This document shows, one piece after another, positions 21,533 through 32,726 of a DNA stretch of 64,000 nt. The notes under the pieces were generated by a model. That model saw only the letters and a program-made list of their open reading frames with translations, ran no database searches and was not told where the DNA came from. Within the stretch, counting starts at the first letter, position 1. Each line of letters begins with the position of its first letter. The stretch comes from Anniella stebbinsi (Eukaryota; Chordata; Lepidosauria; Squamata; Anniellidae): contig JARDYH010000003.1 of assembly GCA_029215795.1 (NCBI GenBank), positions 12,550,001-12,614,000 of the forward strand, in the 5' to 3' direction. The translations under genes were made by a program, and so were the position numbers.

Positions 21533-22388
21533 TAGGGGTGTGCACCAGATCGGGTCCGATCCATGATCTGGATCTGATCTGGCCGAAATCGGATAAAATT
21601 ATCCGATTCCGATCCCCGCATCTGGATCGTCCAATCTCATCTGATCCGATCCGGAAGGACCCAATCCAGATCGGAAGAGATTGGAGGATCGGAACTCCTC
21701 CCCCACTCGTGCTTCTTACCTGCTGGGGCCGTCCACTGGTACCTTCTACTGAGGCAGGCCACGAAGCTTGTTTCTCAGTAGAAGGGGCCAGTGGATGGCA
21801 GCGGATGGCAGCGGACGGCAGTGGATGGTCCCAGCAGGTAAGGAGTGTGAGTGGGGGGAGGGGGCTTACCTGCTGGGGCCATCTGCTGCAGTGGATGGCC
21901 CCGGCAAGTAAGGAGCACGAGTAGGGGGGAGGGGGAGGGCCCCACTTACCTGCCAGGGCATCCGCTTCCTTCCGCTGCCTAGTTCTCAGTAGAGCACAAG
22001 GTGATCACCTGGCACTCTCCTGAGAACTAGGTTGCAAAGCATTTCTCAGAAGACGGGACCAGCGGGTGAATAGTGGGCGGCAGTGGACGGCTCCGGCAGG
22101 TAAGGAGCACGAGTGGGGGGAGGGACAGGGAGGGGGGAGTTAGGCCTCCACTCACCCGCCCCCATGTTTTCCTCATAGGGTTGCATTGGGGGAAAGATTT
22201 CTTTCCAGTAATGCAAGCCTATGGCGAAAACACCTAAAATGGTGTCCAATCCGAAAATTGGACTTCCAATTTTTGGATTGGGATCAGGTCTGATCTGATC
22301 CGGAAAGCTTTGATCTGATCCGATCCAACACACCAATCCCGGTTCCGATCCCCGTTCCAATCCGGGGGGGGGGCATGCACATCGCTAT
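21533..22388. mobile_element. GATC-rich nonautonomous DNA transposon
   Basis: The left end ctaggggtgtgcaccagatc and the right end, which reads in reverse as atgtgcatgcc, then a G-run, ggattgg and ggatcgg, both run into dense GGATC/GATCC words. Internally a motif of about 45 bp starting cagtggayggyycc recurs at 21819, 21889 and 22081. A hairpin (ttctcagtagagc / ctcctgagaactagg) also occurs. No transposase frame is present. The end at 58.24 kb is closely related. Confidence 0.65.
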
Positions 22389-22830
22389 TGCAAACCCTTT
22401 TAAAAAACCAGACACGTGCAAAAGTGCACCCCAAATTACAGTGGTGGATCCTTGTCTCTATTAGAGCTAAAGATGATGCTTAATTGGAGAATTGGATGTG
22501 AGATCTCTACTCTGAAAGTTGCTCTGAGCTTTCTGAAGAAGAAGCATGATATAAGTATAGCTGTAGGGTTTTTTTGTTTTTTGTTTTAAAAGGAAATGAA
22601 ATTGAACTTCTTCATAACTTAGCCATTTGGTGATTCCTGAGACTCACCTAGGAAAATCACCTGTGCTCTGTCTGCTGAATCAAAACCAACAATGATTTAA
22701 AAAATAAAAATAAAAATCATCAACTTTGGTAATAGCTTGTTGACTTATTCTTTTTCTTCACCAGCAATGCAAACTTTTTGTATGTTCAGAAGGACAGGGG
22801 AAGACAGAAAAACCTGATTTGATATACACA
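22389..22830. other. Intronic sequence, nothing recognised
   Basis: No feature recognised apart from short T and A runs. Confidence 0.35.
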
Positions 22831-22831
22831 G

Positions 22832-23062
22832 CGGATCTTCTCCGTAGCTGCACCCACCCTCTGGAAAACCCTTGCTCGTGCTGTTCAAGAGGTGGAAAAT
22901 ATAATATCTATTAAACGTCTCCTAAAAACATATCTTTTTGGACAAGCCTTTCCTGGACTCTGACTTTTAAAGTTTTAATCTGGATTGTTGTTATATTATG
23001 GTTTGGGTTGTAAACTGCCCAGAAAGCCTAGGCTACTGGGCAGTATAAACATGTTGTATCTG
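22832..23062 (+). mobile_element. L2 LINE 3' end
   Basis: A remnant of the FS-VAPTLWK C-terminus (cttctccgtagctgcaccc) is followed by a tcctaaaaacatatcttttt stretch and the tail gtaaactgcccagaaagcct with gggcagtataaac. Confidence 0.8.
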
Positions 23063-24820
23063 AAGTGTGATTAATTTCTGTGTTCAAGTGATAAAGCTTC
23101 TTCTAGCTTCCACGTTTCAAATTAAAACAAACAAACAAAAAGAAAACCTTGCCTATAAGGCATGAACAGATGGCTACGGTATGCTAGAAAAGCCATTTCC
23201 TATACTGCACAATAGGTGACTAAGTATTTGCACATGACGGAGCTCACATTTTGCTCAACTAAGGGCACAGCCCAGACCAAGTTGAGCACTTTGAGGTCCC
23301 ATTTGGTTTAATTGGAAGTGTTAAATGCTTTTGCATAGACAAATCAAATGGATCTCAGTACTTAACTTTGGCTGGATCATATCCCATGGCTACAACTTTT
23401 TGCGTATTCAGGCTGTCTGGAAACCCATTTATGCCAAAGGAGTTCAAGCAGCCTAACTGCTGAGTGAATACATGCATGCTTTAAACTGCCATACAAGAGA
23501 GATGAAGATTATTGGCTTCTAGATTTTCCTTTCACCCTTATTTTTATTTTACTGCAGGGCTGGTATTATTTACTGTGATTTTTATACCACCATCAATAGC
23601 TGGCCACAGAGAACAAATATGCAGTGGAATCAATGCCTTGCTTTGCGTATCTTCTGACATAAAGGTTTTAGATTATTATAATTTTTACAGATATTAAATG
23701 TTGCAGAATGGCCTGAGCTATTGAAGTAACAATCTGTAACCTATTTAATGCAGCTTCTAATTGTAGTTCCAAAATGCAATGATTGATATTCAGTTGGCCT
23801 CATTTGCACTACCATGTTGCTACCATGGCCATTATTGAAAGTGGAACAAGAACTTTGACTCAACAGATTCTTTTTAATCTCTCTCCTAAGAATGTTAGTT
23901 TCTTGATAGTATAATCCTATGCATGATCATTCAGAAGTAAGCCTGATCTATACATGCAGGAGAATGAATTAGAATTTTCCCCCCACTTCAGACTGCAAGC
24001 AGGGTGCCATTTTTATATGCTTCTCTGGTTAAAAGAAACAACAACAAACTCCCTGCCGATAGAAAACTAGCACATCTGGGGAAAAGGTTCTAATCTGGAA
24101 TAAAACCTTCTACGCTAGTTTTCTATTTGCAGGGAGGATTCTTTACAGGGCAGCTTTCAAAAGTGGTATCCTCCAGTCCATTCTTCCACTTCATTCTCAT
24201 CATCTGTTGCCACACACGTAAACCATCGAGGCCTGATGTTTTGAAGAACTTATTTGCAGGAAAGTGTGCATAGCAGTGGCCCCTTTCTGAAATCTCAGGA
24301 TCGCTGTAGTCCAGTACAAATGTTAATACTGTGTCTCTGAACAGCAATCAAGAGCCAGAAACACCTTCCACTAGCAATCCCTAATCCGTGTGGTTTGTTG
24401 TTGTAATGGTTTGATTTTAACGATGGATATTTGTATTGCAAACTGATTTGAGGGCCCTTGTGGCAGAAGAGCAGACAATCCATCTAAATATACGATTTTC
24501 AGCAGTTGAGATATCAAGACTGGCCGGTGGCATCACATGCCCTGCCTGGCATGTCTCCCCATTTTCAGACTGAATACCCTCTTTCGCTTCGACTGCAGCT
24601 GAGGAAGTCACCCGCACTGGCCTTCATGGCATCTATAGCAAGGCTTTAAAACCAATATTAAAGCATGAATCTAAATGCCACTCAGAGAATTCTCAGCACC
24701 TTTCTCCCACAAATCATCCAGCACCATTTTTGACTGACTCCAGAATATAGATATGGCCCATGGTTGGATTAGATCCCTGCACTTTTAATCAAACTGTTCT
24801 CTGCCCAATTTGGGCTAGGG
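23063..24820. promoter_or_regulatory. Repeat-poor block, candidate conserved noncoding sequence around 23490-23900
   Basis: This is the longest stretch without transposon ends in the left third. Around 23490-23900 it is AT-rich, complex and has no low-complexity runs, which is typical of vertebrate intronic conserved elements. A minus-strand frame at 24123-24347 is not recognised. Confidence 0.2.
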
Positions 24821-24827
24821 CTGTGTC

Positions 24828-25265
24828 ATATTTTTGCCCACAAACTGTTCAAGGTTTGGGCGTTCATGAATGCACACACACATTTCCCCATCACAAAGAC
24901 AAATGAGAGTGAGGGCAGGATGTCGCAGGCACCCAACCGAGTTCAAGAGTCCAACGGCCTCCCCTGGTTCTGGCCCCCTTGGACCCAGTTAGGCACCCGC
25001 AGCATGTTTGTGGACCCGTGGGTCAGTCACCTGCATGGCTGATGAGTGACTGGCAGCCATCCTGTAACCTCCATTGTGTGTGACAAGGGAGGTTCCAGAA
25101 ATTATGTAATTCCCCCCATTTATGCAAGAATAAAGGTGCAAACACTCTGAGCCTTTACTCTTGTGTAAATGGGGCCTACCATAATTTCTGGAGTCTCCAT
25201 TGTCATGTACAATGGAGGTCCCAGAACGGGGCAGATAACGACCGGGCCCTCGTTGGACTCTCTCC
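24828..25265. mobile_element. GC-rich nested-palindrome element, copy 2
   Basis: It begins gctgtgtcatatttttgccc. Its middle has mirrored arms: gcaagaataaaggtgca / cctttactcttgtgtaaat, and acctccattgtgtgtgaca / tgtcatgtacaatggaggt. It resembles the 26.8 kb copy. Confidence 0.55.
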
Positions 25266-26404
25266 GAGCCGCCAAAGAAGGGTTGACTTCTTTGTAAAAG
25301 AAAAGGCCACATGAATGAGATCAAAGAGAGACACACGTTACTACCAGTGCCCCCAAATTTATCATAACTACATTCCTCCAATTCTAATTATATTTTGTTA
25401 TAAAGAGCTGAACGTCATTGAACTGCACTTTTAAATCACATCTTCTATGATAAGTTACCCTTCCTTTATTTAACTCTTCTTTTTTTAAGCTGCTCTTTCA
25501 AAGTTCTTAGTCAATCGAGCTCACAACAATAATTGTGGCTCAATTTTGCCTAATGATAGATTCCTCTCCGTGGATAAAATAAGAGGCAGTTTGTTCCCTG
25601 ATTATTATTATTTTTTTTTAAAAAAAAATCTTTACACAACTCAGAGGCTCAAAGAAGATAATTACAAACAATGCCTGAAGAATGGATCAGTTAATGTTAA
25701 TTTATACAACAAACTAATTACTACCAAATGGTAAGAAAAAATAATGGGGGAAAATTCACATGTGGAAGTTCCTCTCTCCCACGCACACAACTAAACCAGC
25801 AGCCATCTGTCTCGGCTTCGGAGCGCTCAGTGACAACCAAGGATAGAATCGGATGCTGAAGCTTTCGTCTTGTGCCGTAAATTCGTATGTACTTAAAAAA
25901 GGTTTCCATGCAGCCAGTGTGGGCAGTAGAGGAATATTTTATGTCTGCATATGTGTTTTTAAAGCTGCTAACACCTGGTCATGTCTAAAACTCTCTCTGT
26001 CTTCAGAGTGTTTCAACCATCTCTTTGCCATCAATTTTAATTCCCCACTCTGGCCATTTCAAGACAATGTTCTCCCCTTTCCTCACCACCTTTTTGGGTT
26101 TGATACAGTGCAATATGGTTCATTCTCATCCCCCCTCTCTCTTCTTTTCTGAAATACTGCCAAAAATCTATACAAATGTTCCCCACTCCCACCCCAGATG
26201 TTCCAGTTGTATAAATTTGGCTACATGCTGAAAGAGATTTTGGGTTGAGATCCTGGCTTTCTCTTGGAAAGGTGAAGAGCGAAGAGCGACCAGTGCTGGA
26301 CTCAAACAAAAGTTGCACCCCAACACAGGAAGTCAACTTATCTACAAAAGTATCCTTCATGTATATTACAGAAGTGAAACTAGGGACGGTGGAATTTCTG
26401 TAAT
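25266..26404. other. Intronic sequence, nothing recognised
   Basis: T and A runs near 25606-25628. Several frames are open for 60-150 codons, but none matches a known protein. No repeat ends seen. Confidence 0.35.

Positions 26405-26432
<28 letters not shown>
26405..26432 (+). repeat. (GT)n microsatellite
   Basis: Fourteen GT units. Confidence 0.95.
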
Positions 26433-26435
<3 letters not shown>

Positions 26436-26660
26436 AAAGACATTGTGCAAATTAAGGCTGTAAATTGCATCATTTATGCAAATTTCCACCATACATTGAT
26501 GAATTCGCACACATCATGGCTGCAATTTGCCACATTATGTTATTTACATCCATAACTTGTGCAAATTATGCAGATTTGCACAACTTGCACCTGTAATGGG
26601 CACAAATCTCTATACTCAAATACTCTGATAATTGTTGTACGGTCGCATTAATAAGCTAAT
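26436..26660. mobile_element. AT-rich MITE-like element, 'tttgcacaa' type
   Basis: Words such as atgcaaatttccacc, tgcaatttgccacat and cttgtgcaaattatgcag recur, as in the 15.4 kb element. Confidence 0.4.
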
Positions 26661-26769
26661 GCACAATTTTCAATATTTGTACTTAATTCAAATGCAACTT
26701 CAAATATTTCTGGTGGCATCTATGTGGCAAAGTTACAAATCACTGATATTGCCACTTTTCCTTTTTTTC

Positions 26770-27255
26770 TTTTTTACTGGCCCCACTTCAGGGTTGGGGG
26801 AGCTCACTCACGTCCAAGTCATTGGACGCTTGCCCTGTTGCCACCACTCATTGGGACATGTGAGCTTCTATTGAGCTTCGTCAACGACCAATGAGCGCTC
26901 AGCAGCTGTCCGCCCTTGCTCCAGAAATGACGTCTTTCCCCCATTGCATAAATGGCACCGTAAAGCCCCATTTGCACAACAATGAAGACACCAACGATCA
27001 GTTCATGCCTTTACTCTTGCATAAATGTGGCCTTTACGGATGCCATTTATGCAACATGAGAAATGCGCAATTTCCGGAGCCTCCATTGTGCACAACAACG
27101 GAGGCTCCGGACGAGGGCGGACAGCTGCCAAGCGCTCACCAGGCCTCACAGGATCTGCGAATGCACTCCACACACCCAACTGGGTCTGGTGTGTGTGTGT
27201 GTGGACACAGGGGAGTCCATCCAACTCAGTTGGGTGCCCGGAACATCCCTATGTG
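26770..27255. mobile_element. GC-rich nested-palindrome element, copy 3
   Basis: Outer arms gagcgctcagcagctgtccg and cggacagctgccaagcgctc are mirrored. Inside, ggagcctccattgtgcac meets acaacggaggctcc, and two cataaatg arms pair. It ends near gaacatcccta. Confidence 0.65.
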
Positions 27256-27387
27256 TCTTTAACAGCAGCTTGACAAGCAGAGATTAGCCAGCTGAAGCTT
27301 CCCTGTCAGTCATTTCCATGTCAGTAAAAGTATAATTTGTGCCATTCTATTGGGTTCAGGTTGCAATTCAAGATACAGGAGCACTGA

Positions 27388-27434
27388 CAGAGAGAGAGAG
27401 AGGGAGGGAGAAAGAGAGAGAGAGAGAAAGAGAT
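27388..27434 (+). repeat. (AG)n purine repeat
   Basis: AG units with GGGA and AAAG interruptions. Confidence 0.9.
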
Positions 27435-27900
27435 GGCAATCTTACAAATAACTAAGATCCCTCCCCCACCATCACCATCCACCAGTTCTTTCCTCTCATC
27501 GAGAGGATTTACAGCTTCATTTTGAAAAGACAAAAGCTACCATACTTAAGTCTTTGTAAGTTTTGTTGAAGTAGAGACTTGACTTTTGAAGTGGAAACTG
27601 GAAATGCGAACCCTGGTATTTTGAATGTTAATTTTTTCTCTGATGAGCTTTCAGAAAACCAAAGGCAAGAATCTTTCCTCCACTCGACAGACTCAACTCC
27701 AATATTCTCCTCTCCCCATGAGCTCTGGACTCCTATGGTCATCAAAGAGAGCACAACACAGAGGAAGGAGCAGACAATCAGAATTTAGAGCCACTGTGCA
27801 GCTATAAGATGAGAATTTAGCCTTAAGATCATACATCAACAATCCTTTGTATGTCCTGGGGCTGGCTGAAATTCTTTTCTTGAGCCCATGTCACATTTAG

Positions 27901-27903
<3 letters not shown>
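27435..27903. other. Intronic sequence, nothing recognised
   Basis: No feature recognised. Confidence 0.35.

Positions 27904-27933
<30 letters not shown>
27904..27933 (+). repeat. (AT)n microsatellite
   Basis: Fifteen AT units. Confidence 0.95.
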
Positions 27934-27935
<2 letters not shown>

Positions 27936-28699
27936 CTATCTTATGTCTCTATAATATTACACATGTACACAGGCAGAGAGAGGATTATATTCTATTACAG
28001 GAGCAGAAATTCCCATGTCAGAAGATTATCCCAAGTCAAGAAATCAGTGCTTTCCCGTACCATAACATCAGCACATATTTACAGAGTCAAAAAAGGTTGG
28101 ACTGCGTTTAGCATGGCATGTATCTGAATCAACAACATGCAAATGCCACCACACTCACAGTTTCCCTCTGTTAGGTGCCACCAGAACTACAGCCTCAGCT
28201 CTTTCTGTGGCTCAGAACATCTTCCTGGGCAATCAATGGTTTTTCAAGTTCTGGACTGGTCCTCCCCTCCCCGGGGTTGGTCACTGAGCTCTCCGAAGCA
28301 GGAAAAACTATAGAAGTCTATCTGTTTGAGCTGGGACATCACCTAAGTAGAACTTAGTGTATCAGTTTTTATTTGCCTGACTTCTGGTTTGACCTTCCCA
28401 GCCGGCCATTTCTTTTAAAAACAAAATATGGTTTTCCTACTTAGCTCCAGAACTGTTAATCAAGCTGCAGCAGTGGATGTAGCCACATCTTCAGAGAAGC
28501 ATGGGTAGAAATTCTCCCCAACGAGGCTATAAGAAAAAACTGAAATGGGAGGAATTAGGAAGGGAATTACACCTAGACTTATCCAGCAACTGCCAAAATC
28601 AGAAGAAGAGCACACCAGAAGCCTATGTAGCCTAGCAGTCTTTATTAGTGGCCAAACAGATGCATGTAGGAAGTTCACAAGAAGAACATGAAGGCAATA
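27934..28699. other. Intronic sequence, nothing recognised
   Basis: No feature recognised. Confidence 0.35.
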
Positions 28700-29127
28700 G
28701 TCCTCCTCCCATTTTGTTCCTCAACAAACGTTGTTCAAAATACTGCATGTGATACTGGAGATAACATACGGCCATCATGTCCAGTAGATGTTGATTGCCT
28801 TATCCTCCATGAATGTTTCTAATCTTTTAAAATTTAAAACCATCCATGACAGTGACCATCACTACATCTAGTGGTACCAAATGCCAAAGTTTAACCATGT
28901 GCTGCTTGTGGAAATACTTCCTTTTCTCTGTCCTGAATTTCCCACCACTCAACTTCATTGGATGACTCTGGGTTCTAGTATTATGGATGAGAGAGAAATA
29001 CCCCCCACCTCGTCATTCCACATCATACATAGCTTTATATACCTCAGTCATTTGTCTCTGCCCCATGCCTGTCTTTCCTTTAAGCCTAAAAGCTCCAAGA
29101 GTTCCAACAATTCCTCATAGGGGAGTT
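28700..29127 (-). mobile_element. CR1-like LINE fragment, left part of a copy split by an L2
   Basis: The plus strand shows the reversed CR1-like order: ttgccttatcctccatgaat, ggaaatacttccttttctct, gaatttcccaccactcaact, then ccaacaattcctcatagggg. The copy resumes after the L2 at 29581. Confidence 0.8.
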
Positions 29128-29533
29128 ATTACCTTTAAAGCCCTACATGGTTGGGGCCAGGTTACCTACGGGATCGCCTTCTCCCATACAATCCGCCCCG
29201 CACGCTCAGGTCCTCTGGGAAGAATTTATTACAGTCAACAAGAACTAGACTGACAACCGTTATCCAGAGGACCTTCTCTTCTGCCGCTCCCAGATTGTGG
29301 AATGACCTGCCGGGAGAGATTCGCCAATTTACTAGTCTTCAGGAATTTAAAAGATCTATAAAGACTGATCTCTTCCGGCAGGCCTACCTAGATGAATTTT
29401 AAAGTGTTTTATTGGTGTTTTATTGGTGTTTTAATGATGTACTGGTTTTATCTGCTTTTAATCAGTTTTTGTATTTTGTGTTTGGTGTTGTTCCCCGCCT
29501 CGATCCGTTGGGAGAGGCGGGTGATAAATAAAT
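29128..29533 (+). mobile_element. L2 LINE 3' end inserted into the CR1-like copy
   Basis: It encodes the L2 C-terminus in one near-continuous frame: a GYLRDRLLPY stretch, then RTFSSAAPRLWNDLPGEIRQ and FKRSIKTDLFRQAYLDEF with a stop at 29400. A short 3' UTR with gttgggaggcgg-type tail follows. It is among the better preserved L2 pieces here and is strongly 5'-truncated. Confidence 0.93.
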
Positions 29534-29534
29534 A

Positions 29535-29580
<46 letters not shown>
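29534..29580 (+). repeat. (ATT)n microsatellite at the L2 tail
   Basis: About fifteen ATT units grown from the L2 3' tail. Confidence 0.95.
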
Positions 29581-29625
29581 GTTCCAGCCCCTTAATCATT
29601 TTGGCTGGGCGTTTGCCAGAATCCC
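29581..29625 (-). mobile_element. CR1-like LINE fragment, right part of the split copy
   Basis: gttccagccccttaatcatt continues the CR1-like sequence interrupted at 29127. Confidence 0.7.
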
Positions 29626-30000
29626 CAAGACCAGATGGAGACCCAACACCATCCTAACATTCCCACTTGTGAAGAGAATCCAAGAAGATCAGATGTAGCT
29701 AAGAGACTCCTCTGGTTGAATACCCCATGTATTCCAGGGTAAGAGGCCCACTGAGGGTCTGTGTCCATAGGCCCACAAGGTCCTGGAGTCAACAAGAACC
29801 CATGGTTTCTGTCCAGCAGAAGTTCTTAACCCATGATTTCTGTCCAGCAGACAGACAGCCTTACCTGGTGTATTGCACTCTGTGAAAGGATGTAGTTTGA
29901 GCCCCTTTGAGAATGGCAATAGTCTGATTTAATATGAGTCTGGTTCTGTGAGCACTTTACTAGATTTTCCATAACCTTTCCAAACTTGGGTATAGTCTAG
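29626..30000. other. Intronic sequence, nothing recognised
   Basis: A short direct repeat, catggtttctgtccagcag / catgatttctgtccagcag, is visible at 29800-29850. Nothing else recognised. Confidence 0.35.
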
Positions 30001-30002
30001 GT

Positions 30003-30173
30003 TAGGGTGACCATATGAAAAAGAGGGCAAGGCTCCTGCATCTTTAACAGTTGTATAGAAAAGGGAATTTCAGCAGGTGTTGTTTGAATGCATGCAGCAC
30101 CTGGTGAAATGCCCTCTTCATCACAACAGTTAAAGCTGCAGGAGCCCTGCCCTCTTCTATATCTGGTCACTCT
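30003..30173 (+). mobile_element. Palindromic MITE, 'TAGGGTGACCATATG' family, complete copy
   Basis: Left end tagggtgaccatatgaaaa and right end atatctggtcactcta are complementary over roughly 50 bp of arms. TA lies at each edge. Confidence 0.8.
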
Positions 30174-30744
30174 ACAAAAGAGGGTGCTTCCTCTTTTACT
30201 CATGACTCGACTTGGTTCATTATATCACTTGCCTGGATTTAATCTACTCCCTGTTGTCAATCCACCAGCATGATGAGTAACAACTGAATTCCATCTTCAT
30301 GCCATACCCCATTTTTAAATATTTGAACGGGTATTGTCTTGTTCACCAATCTTTTCTTCAAGTCTGACTAATGCTAACTAAAATGAAAACTTGTATCTGA
30401 TGTCAAAGGCATCCGTATTTTTAGAAACACATATTTCTCCACCTCCTCCTGCCCCTTGCATGACTCCTGTGCTTTAAGCCTCCCGCCATGCCTTCACTTC
30501 TGCATCTCTGTCCTTCCCTGGACTGCTCAGAAGCTCCCAGGGTCAGTGACCTGATGCAAATGTGCTACTTGTATCCCCTTCACCCTCTGCACAATCTCTG
30601 CCTAAACACAAGTGTTTACAGAATCCAGTCCTTTATTGTCCGGTACAATATTACCTTTCATGCATGAAAGGGGGTTAAAAGATGTGATGATCTCCTAAAA
30701 TAAACCAATGAATAACCCATAAGAAGGTTTCTAAGGCATGAGAG
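30174..30744. other. Intronic sequence, nothing recognised
   Basis: No feature recognised. Confidence 0.35.
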
Positions 30745-30932
30745 AAGACCCTTATACAAAGCCAAACTATTGACCCATCTTGCACAGAATGGTGTGCTCG
30801 GACAAGCATTAATTCTTCAGTGTCACAGGCAGGGGTCAGGATTTGGTACACAAGACACATTTTCTTGGAGATGCTAGTTTGAACTCAAGACTTTCTAAAC
30901 GTCGGTTCTACCACCACTATTGCATCTCCCAG
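30745..30932 (+). mobile_element. Squamate SINE, possibly tRNA-related
   Basis: It has the order cttatacaaagccaaactat, tgacccatcttgcacagaat, a ttgaactcaagactt block and ggttctaccacc...attgcatctccc. This parallels the 50.6 kb SINE family layout with different wording. Subfamily unknown. Confidence 0.5.
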
Positions 30933-31089
30933 AGTCCAGAACAAAGAAGGGCTAGGCCGGCCCTACCGTTAGGCAGAGTGAGGCAACCACCTCAAGCGGC
31001 AGATGATGGGGGGAAGGAATAGAGTTGTATGTGCCCCACAGCCAAACCAACACTGCCTAAAATAGTCTGCTGCCCTCAGGTAGGGTTGT

Positions 31090-31435
31090 CGTGAGCTGGG
31101 TCCTGGAGGCCAGCGAACACCCCACACACACACCGCGTCTGGCTCTCACAGACCAGCTGGATGTGCTTGGAGAGAGTGCAGACCCATCCCTGAGTGCTCA
31201 TGAACCCCCCCCCCCAAGTGCTTACCAGCCACCAGCCCTGGTTGCCGACATTGCACACATCCCCCCTGCATTAATGGTGGCTGCCATTGGTGTAAAACAG
31301 GGAAGTGCACAATTTTGGCAGTGGCTGCTGGTGGCTGCTGAGTGTTTGCTGAGGCCTCACGAGCCACGTGAGAACTTGACGGAGGCTCACAGGGGTGGGC
31401 AGCAACACCGGTGGGCACAGCACCTGCCAAGCACC
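31090..31435. mobile_element. GC-rich nested-palindrome element, partial copy 4
   Basis: It shares ggtggctgccattggtgtaa, gggaagtgcacaattttggc and gaggcctcacgagc words with the 9.3 kb copy. Its right side runs into an L2. Confidence 0.5.
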
Positions 31436-31439
31436 ACTC

Positions 31440-31882
31440 CAGCGATTTTGCCCACCTTTACCCTCAGGTGTGGTGATGCTACGTTCAACATCTGAAGCCC
31501 TCCTCTGGTTGTCTACTCCGAGGGAAGCTCGGAGGATGGCAACAAGGGAGAGGGCCTTCTCTGTGGTGCCCCTCCCCCAATTCTGGAACGATATCCCCGA
31601 CGAGGCTTGCCTGGCACCAACACTGTTATCTTTTTGGCACCATGTCAAGACTTTCCACTTCTCCCAGGCATTTAACAGCATATATTGAGTTTTTAATTGA
31701 CCCCAGAACTATATTTAGGCCTGGCTGAGAGAGTTCACAGCTGTTTTAAATGTTTACTGTTTTTATATGTTGTCTGTTTTTATGCTTTTATGTTTTAAAA
31801 GTTTGTATATCGATTTTTAATTGCAAAGTTTGAATTTTTGTAAACCGCCCGGAGAGCTTCGGCTATGGGGTTGTATATACAT

Positions 31883-31922
<40 letters not shown>
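31440..31922 (+). mobile_element. L2 LINE 3' end with (AAT)n tail
   Basis: Encodes an L2 C-terminal remnant (ATRERAFSVVPLPQFWNDIP), then a T-rich 3' UTR, the tail gtaaaccgcccggagagctt and (AAT)n from 31885. Confidence 0.88.
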
Positions 31923-32148
31923 TCCTGTTGCCAATGTTGAAGTAAGATTCAGCTGCCACTCTGGCTGGCTTCTATAAATAGACTGGAGAGGGGCATCACC
32001 TTGTCCTTGGGAAGAAAAATGGGCCAGCCTGGAACAAGGGCAATTTCAACAGCAAAATGTCCCAACACCTCCTGAAATATATCCCTTGAAACAAGTTTGA
32101 CTGGTTCATTTAAAGTTTGCTTTCTCCTAGGGGAAAAGGAGTTCAGTT
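31923..32148. other. Short unassigned spacer between two L2 copies
   Basis: No feature recognised. Confidence 0.4.
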
Positions 32149-32726
32149 ATGAGCAGCTTCATGAGCCTGCTGGTCCAGGTCCGGGCCCAATTCAAAGTGC
32201 TGGTATTAACATTCAAAGCCCTAAACAGACTGGGGCCAGGTTATCTGAAGGATCGTTTCCTCCCATATGTACCTGCCCGAACCCTAAGGTCATCCTCGGG
32301 GGCCCTTCTCCGTGAGCCCCTGCCAAAGGAAACGAGGCAGGTGGCTACCAGCAGGAGGGCCTTCTCTGCTGTGGCACCCCGGCTGTGGAATGAGCTCTCA
32401 AGAGAGGTTTGCCTGGCACCTACATTATACTCCTTCAGATGCCAGGTGAAGACCTTTTTATTTTCACAATCCTTTAACAGTCCTTCAGTTTAATTTTTAA
32501 CCTTGCTGTTTAAATTTGTATTTTAAATCCCTATTGATTTCTGCATGGCTGTTCGGTTTTTTTCCTGGTTGTGCTTTTATACTGTATTTTTAATTATGTT
32601 TTCATACCGTCATCGTTTTATATTTTGAATGGTTTTTATGGTTTTAATTTTTGTAAACCGCCCAGAGAGTTTCGACTATTGGGCGGTATAGAAATGCAGT
32701 AAGCAAATAGATAAATAAATATTTGC
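32149..32726 (+). mobile_element. L2 LINE 3' end with tail
   Basis: One frame from about 32149 to 32490 gives FKALNRLGPGYLKDRFLPY, then RRAFSAVAPRLWNELSREVC and VKTFLFSQSF. The tail has aaccgcccagagagtttcga and gggcggtatagaaatg, with an AAATAG run. No catalytic domain remains. Confidence 0.92.

Noticed and set aside
24123..24347. Minus-strand open frame of 74 codons in a repeat-poor block
   Set aside because: The composition looks protein-like, but I recognise no domain, and frames of this length are expected by chance many times in 64 kb.
26037..26510. Minus-strand open frame of 157 codons
   Set aside because: It reads through the GT microsatellite (giving a His-Thr run) and shows no recognisable domain.
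30616..30640. ccagtcctttattgtccgg as the start of the next SOX5 exon (complement of a KDW-containing codon string)
   Set aside because: Only the first dozen bases resemble the expected exon. The continuation does not encode the SOX5 sequence.
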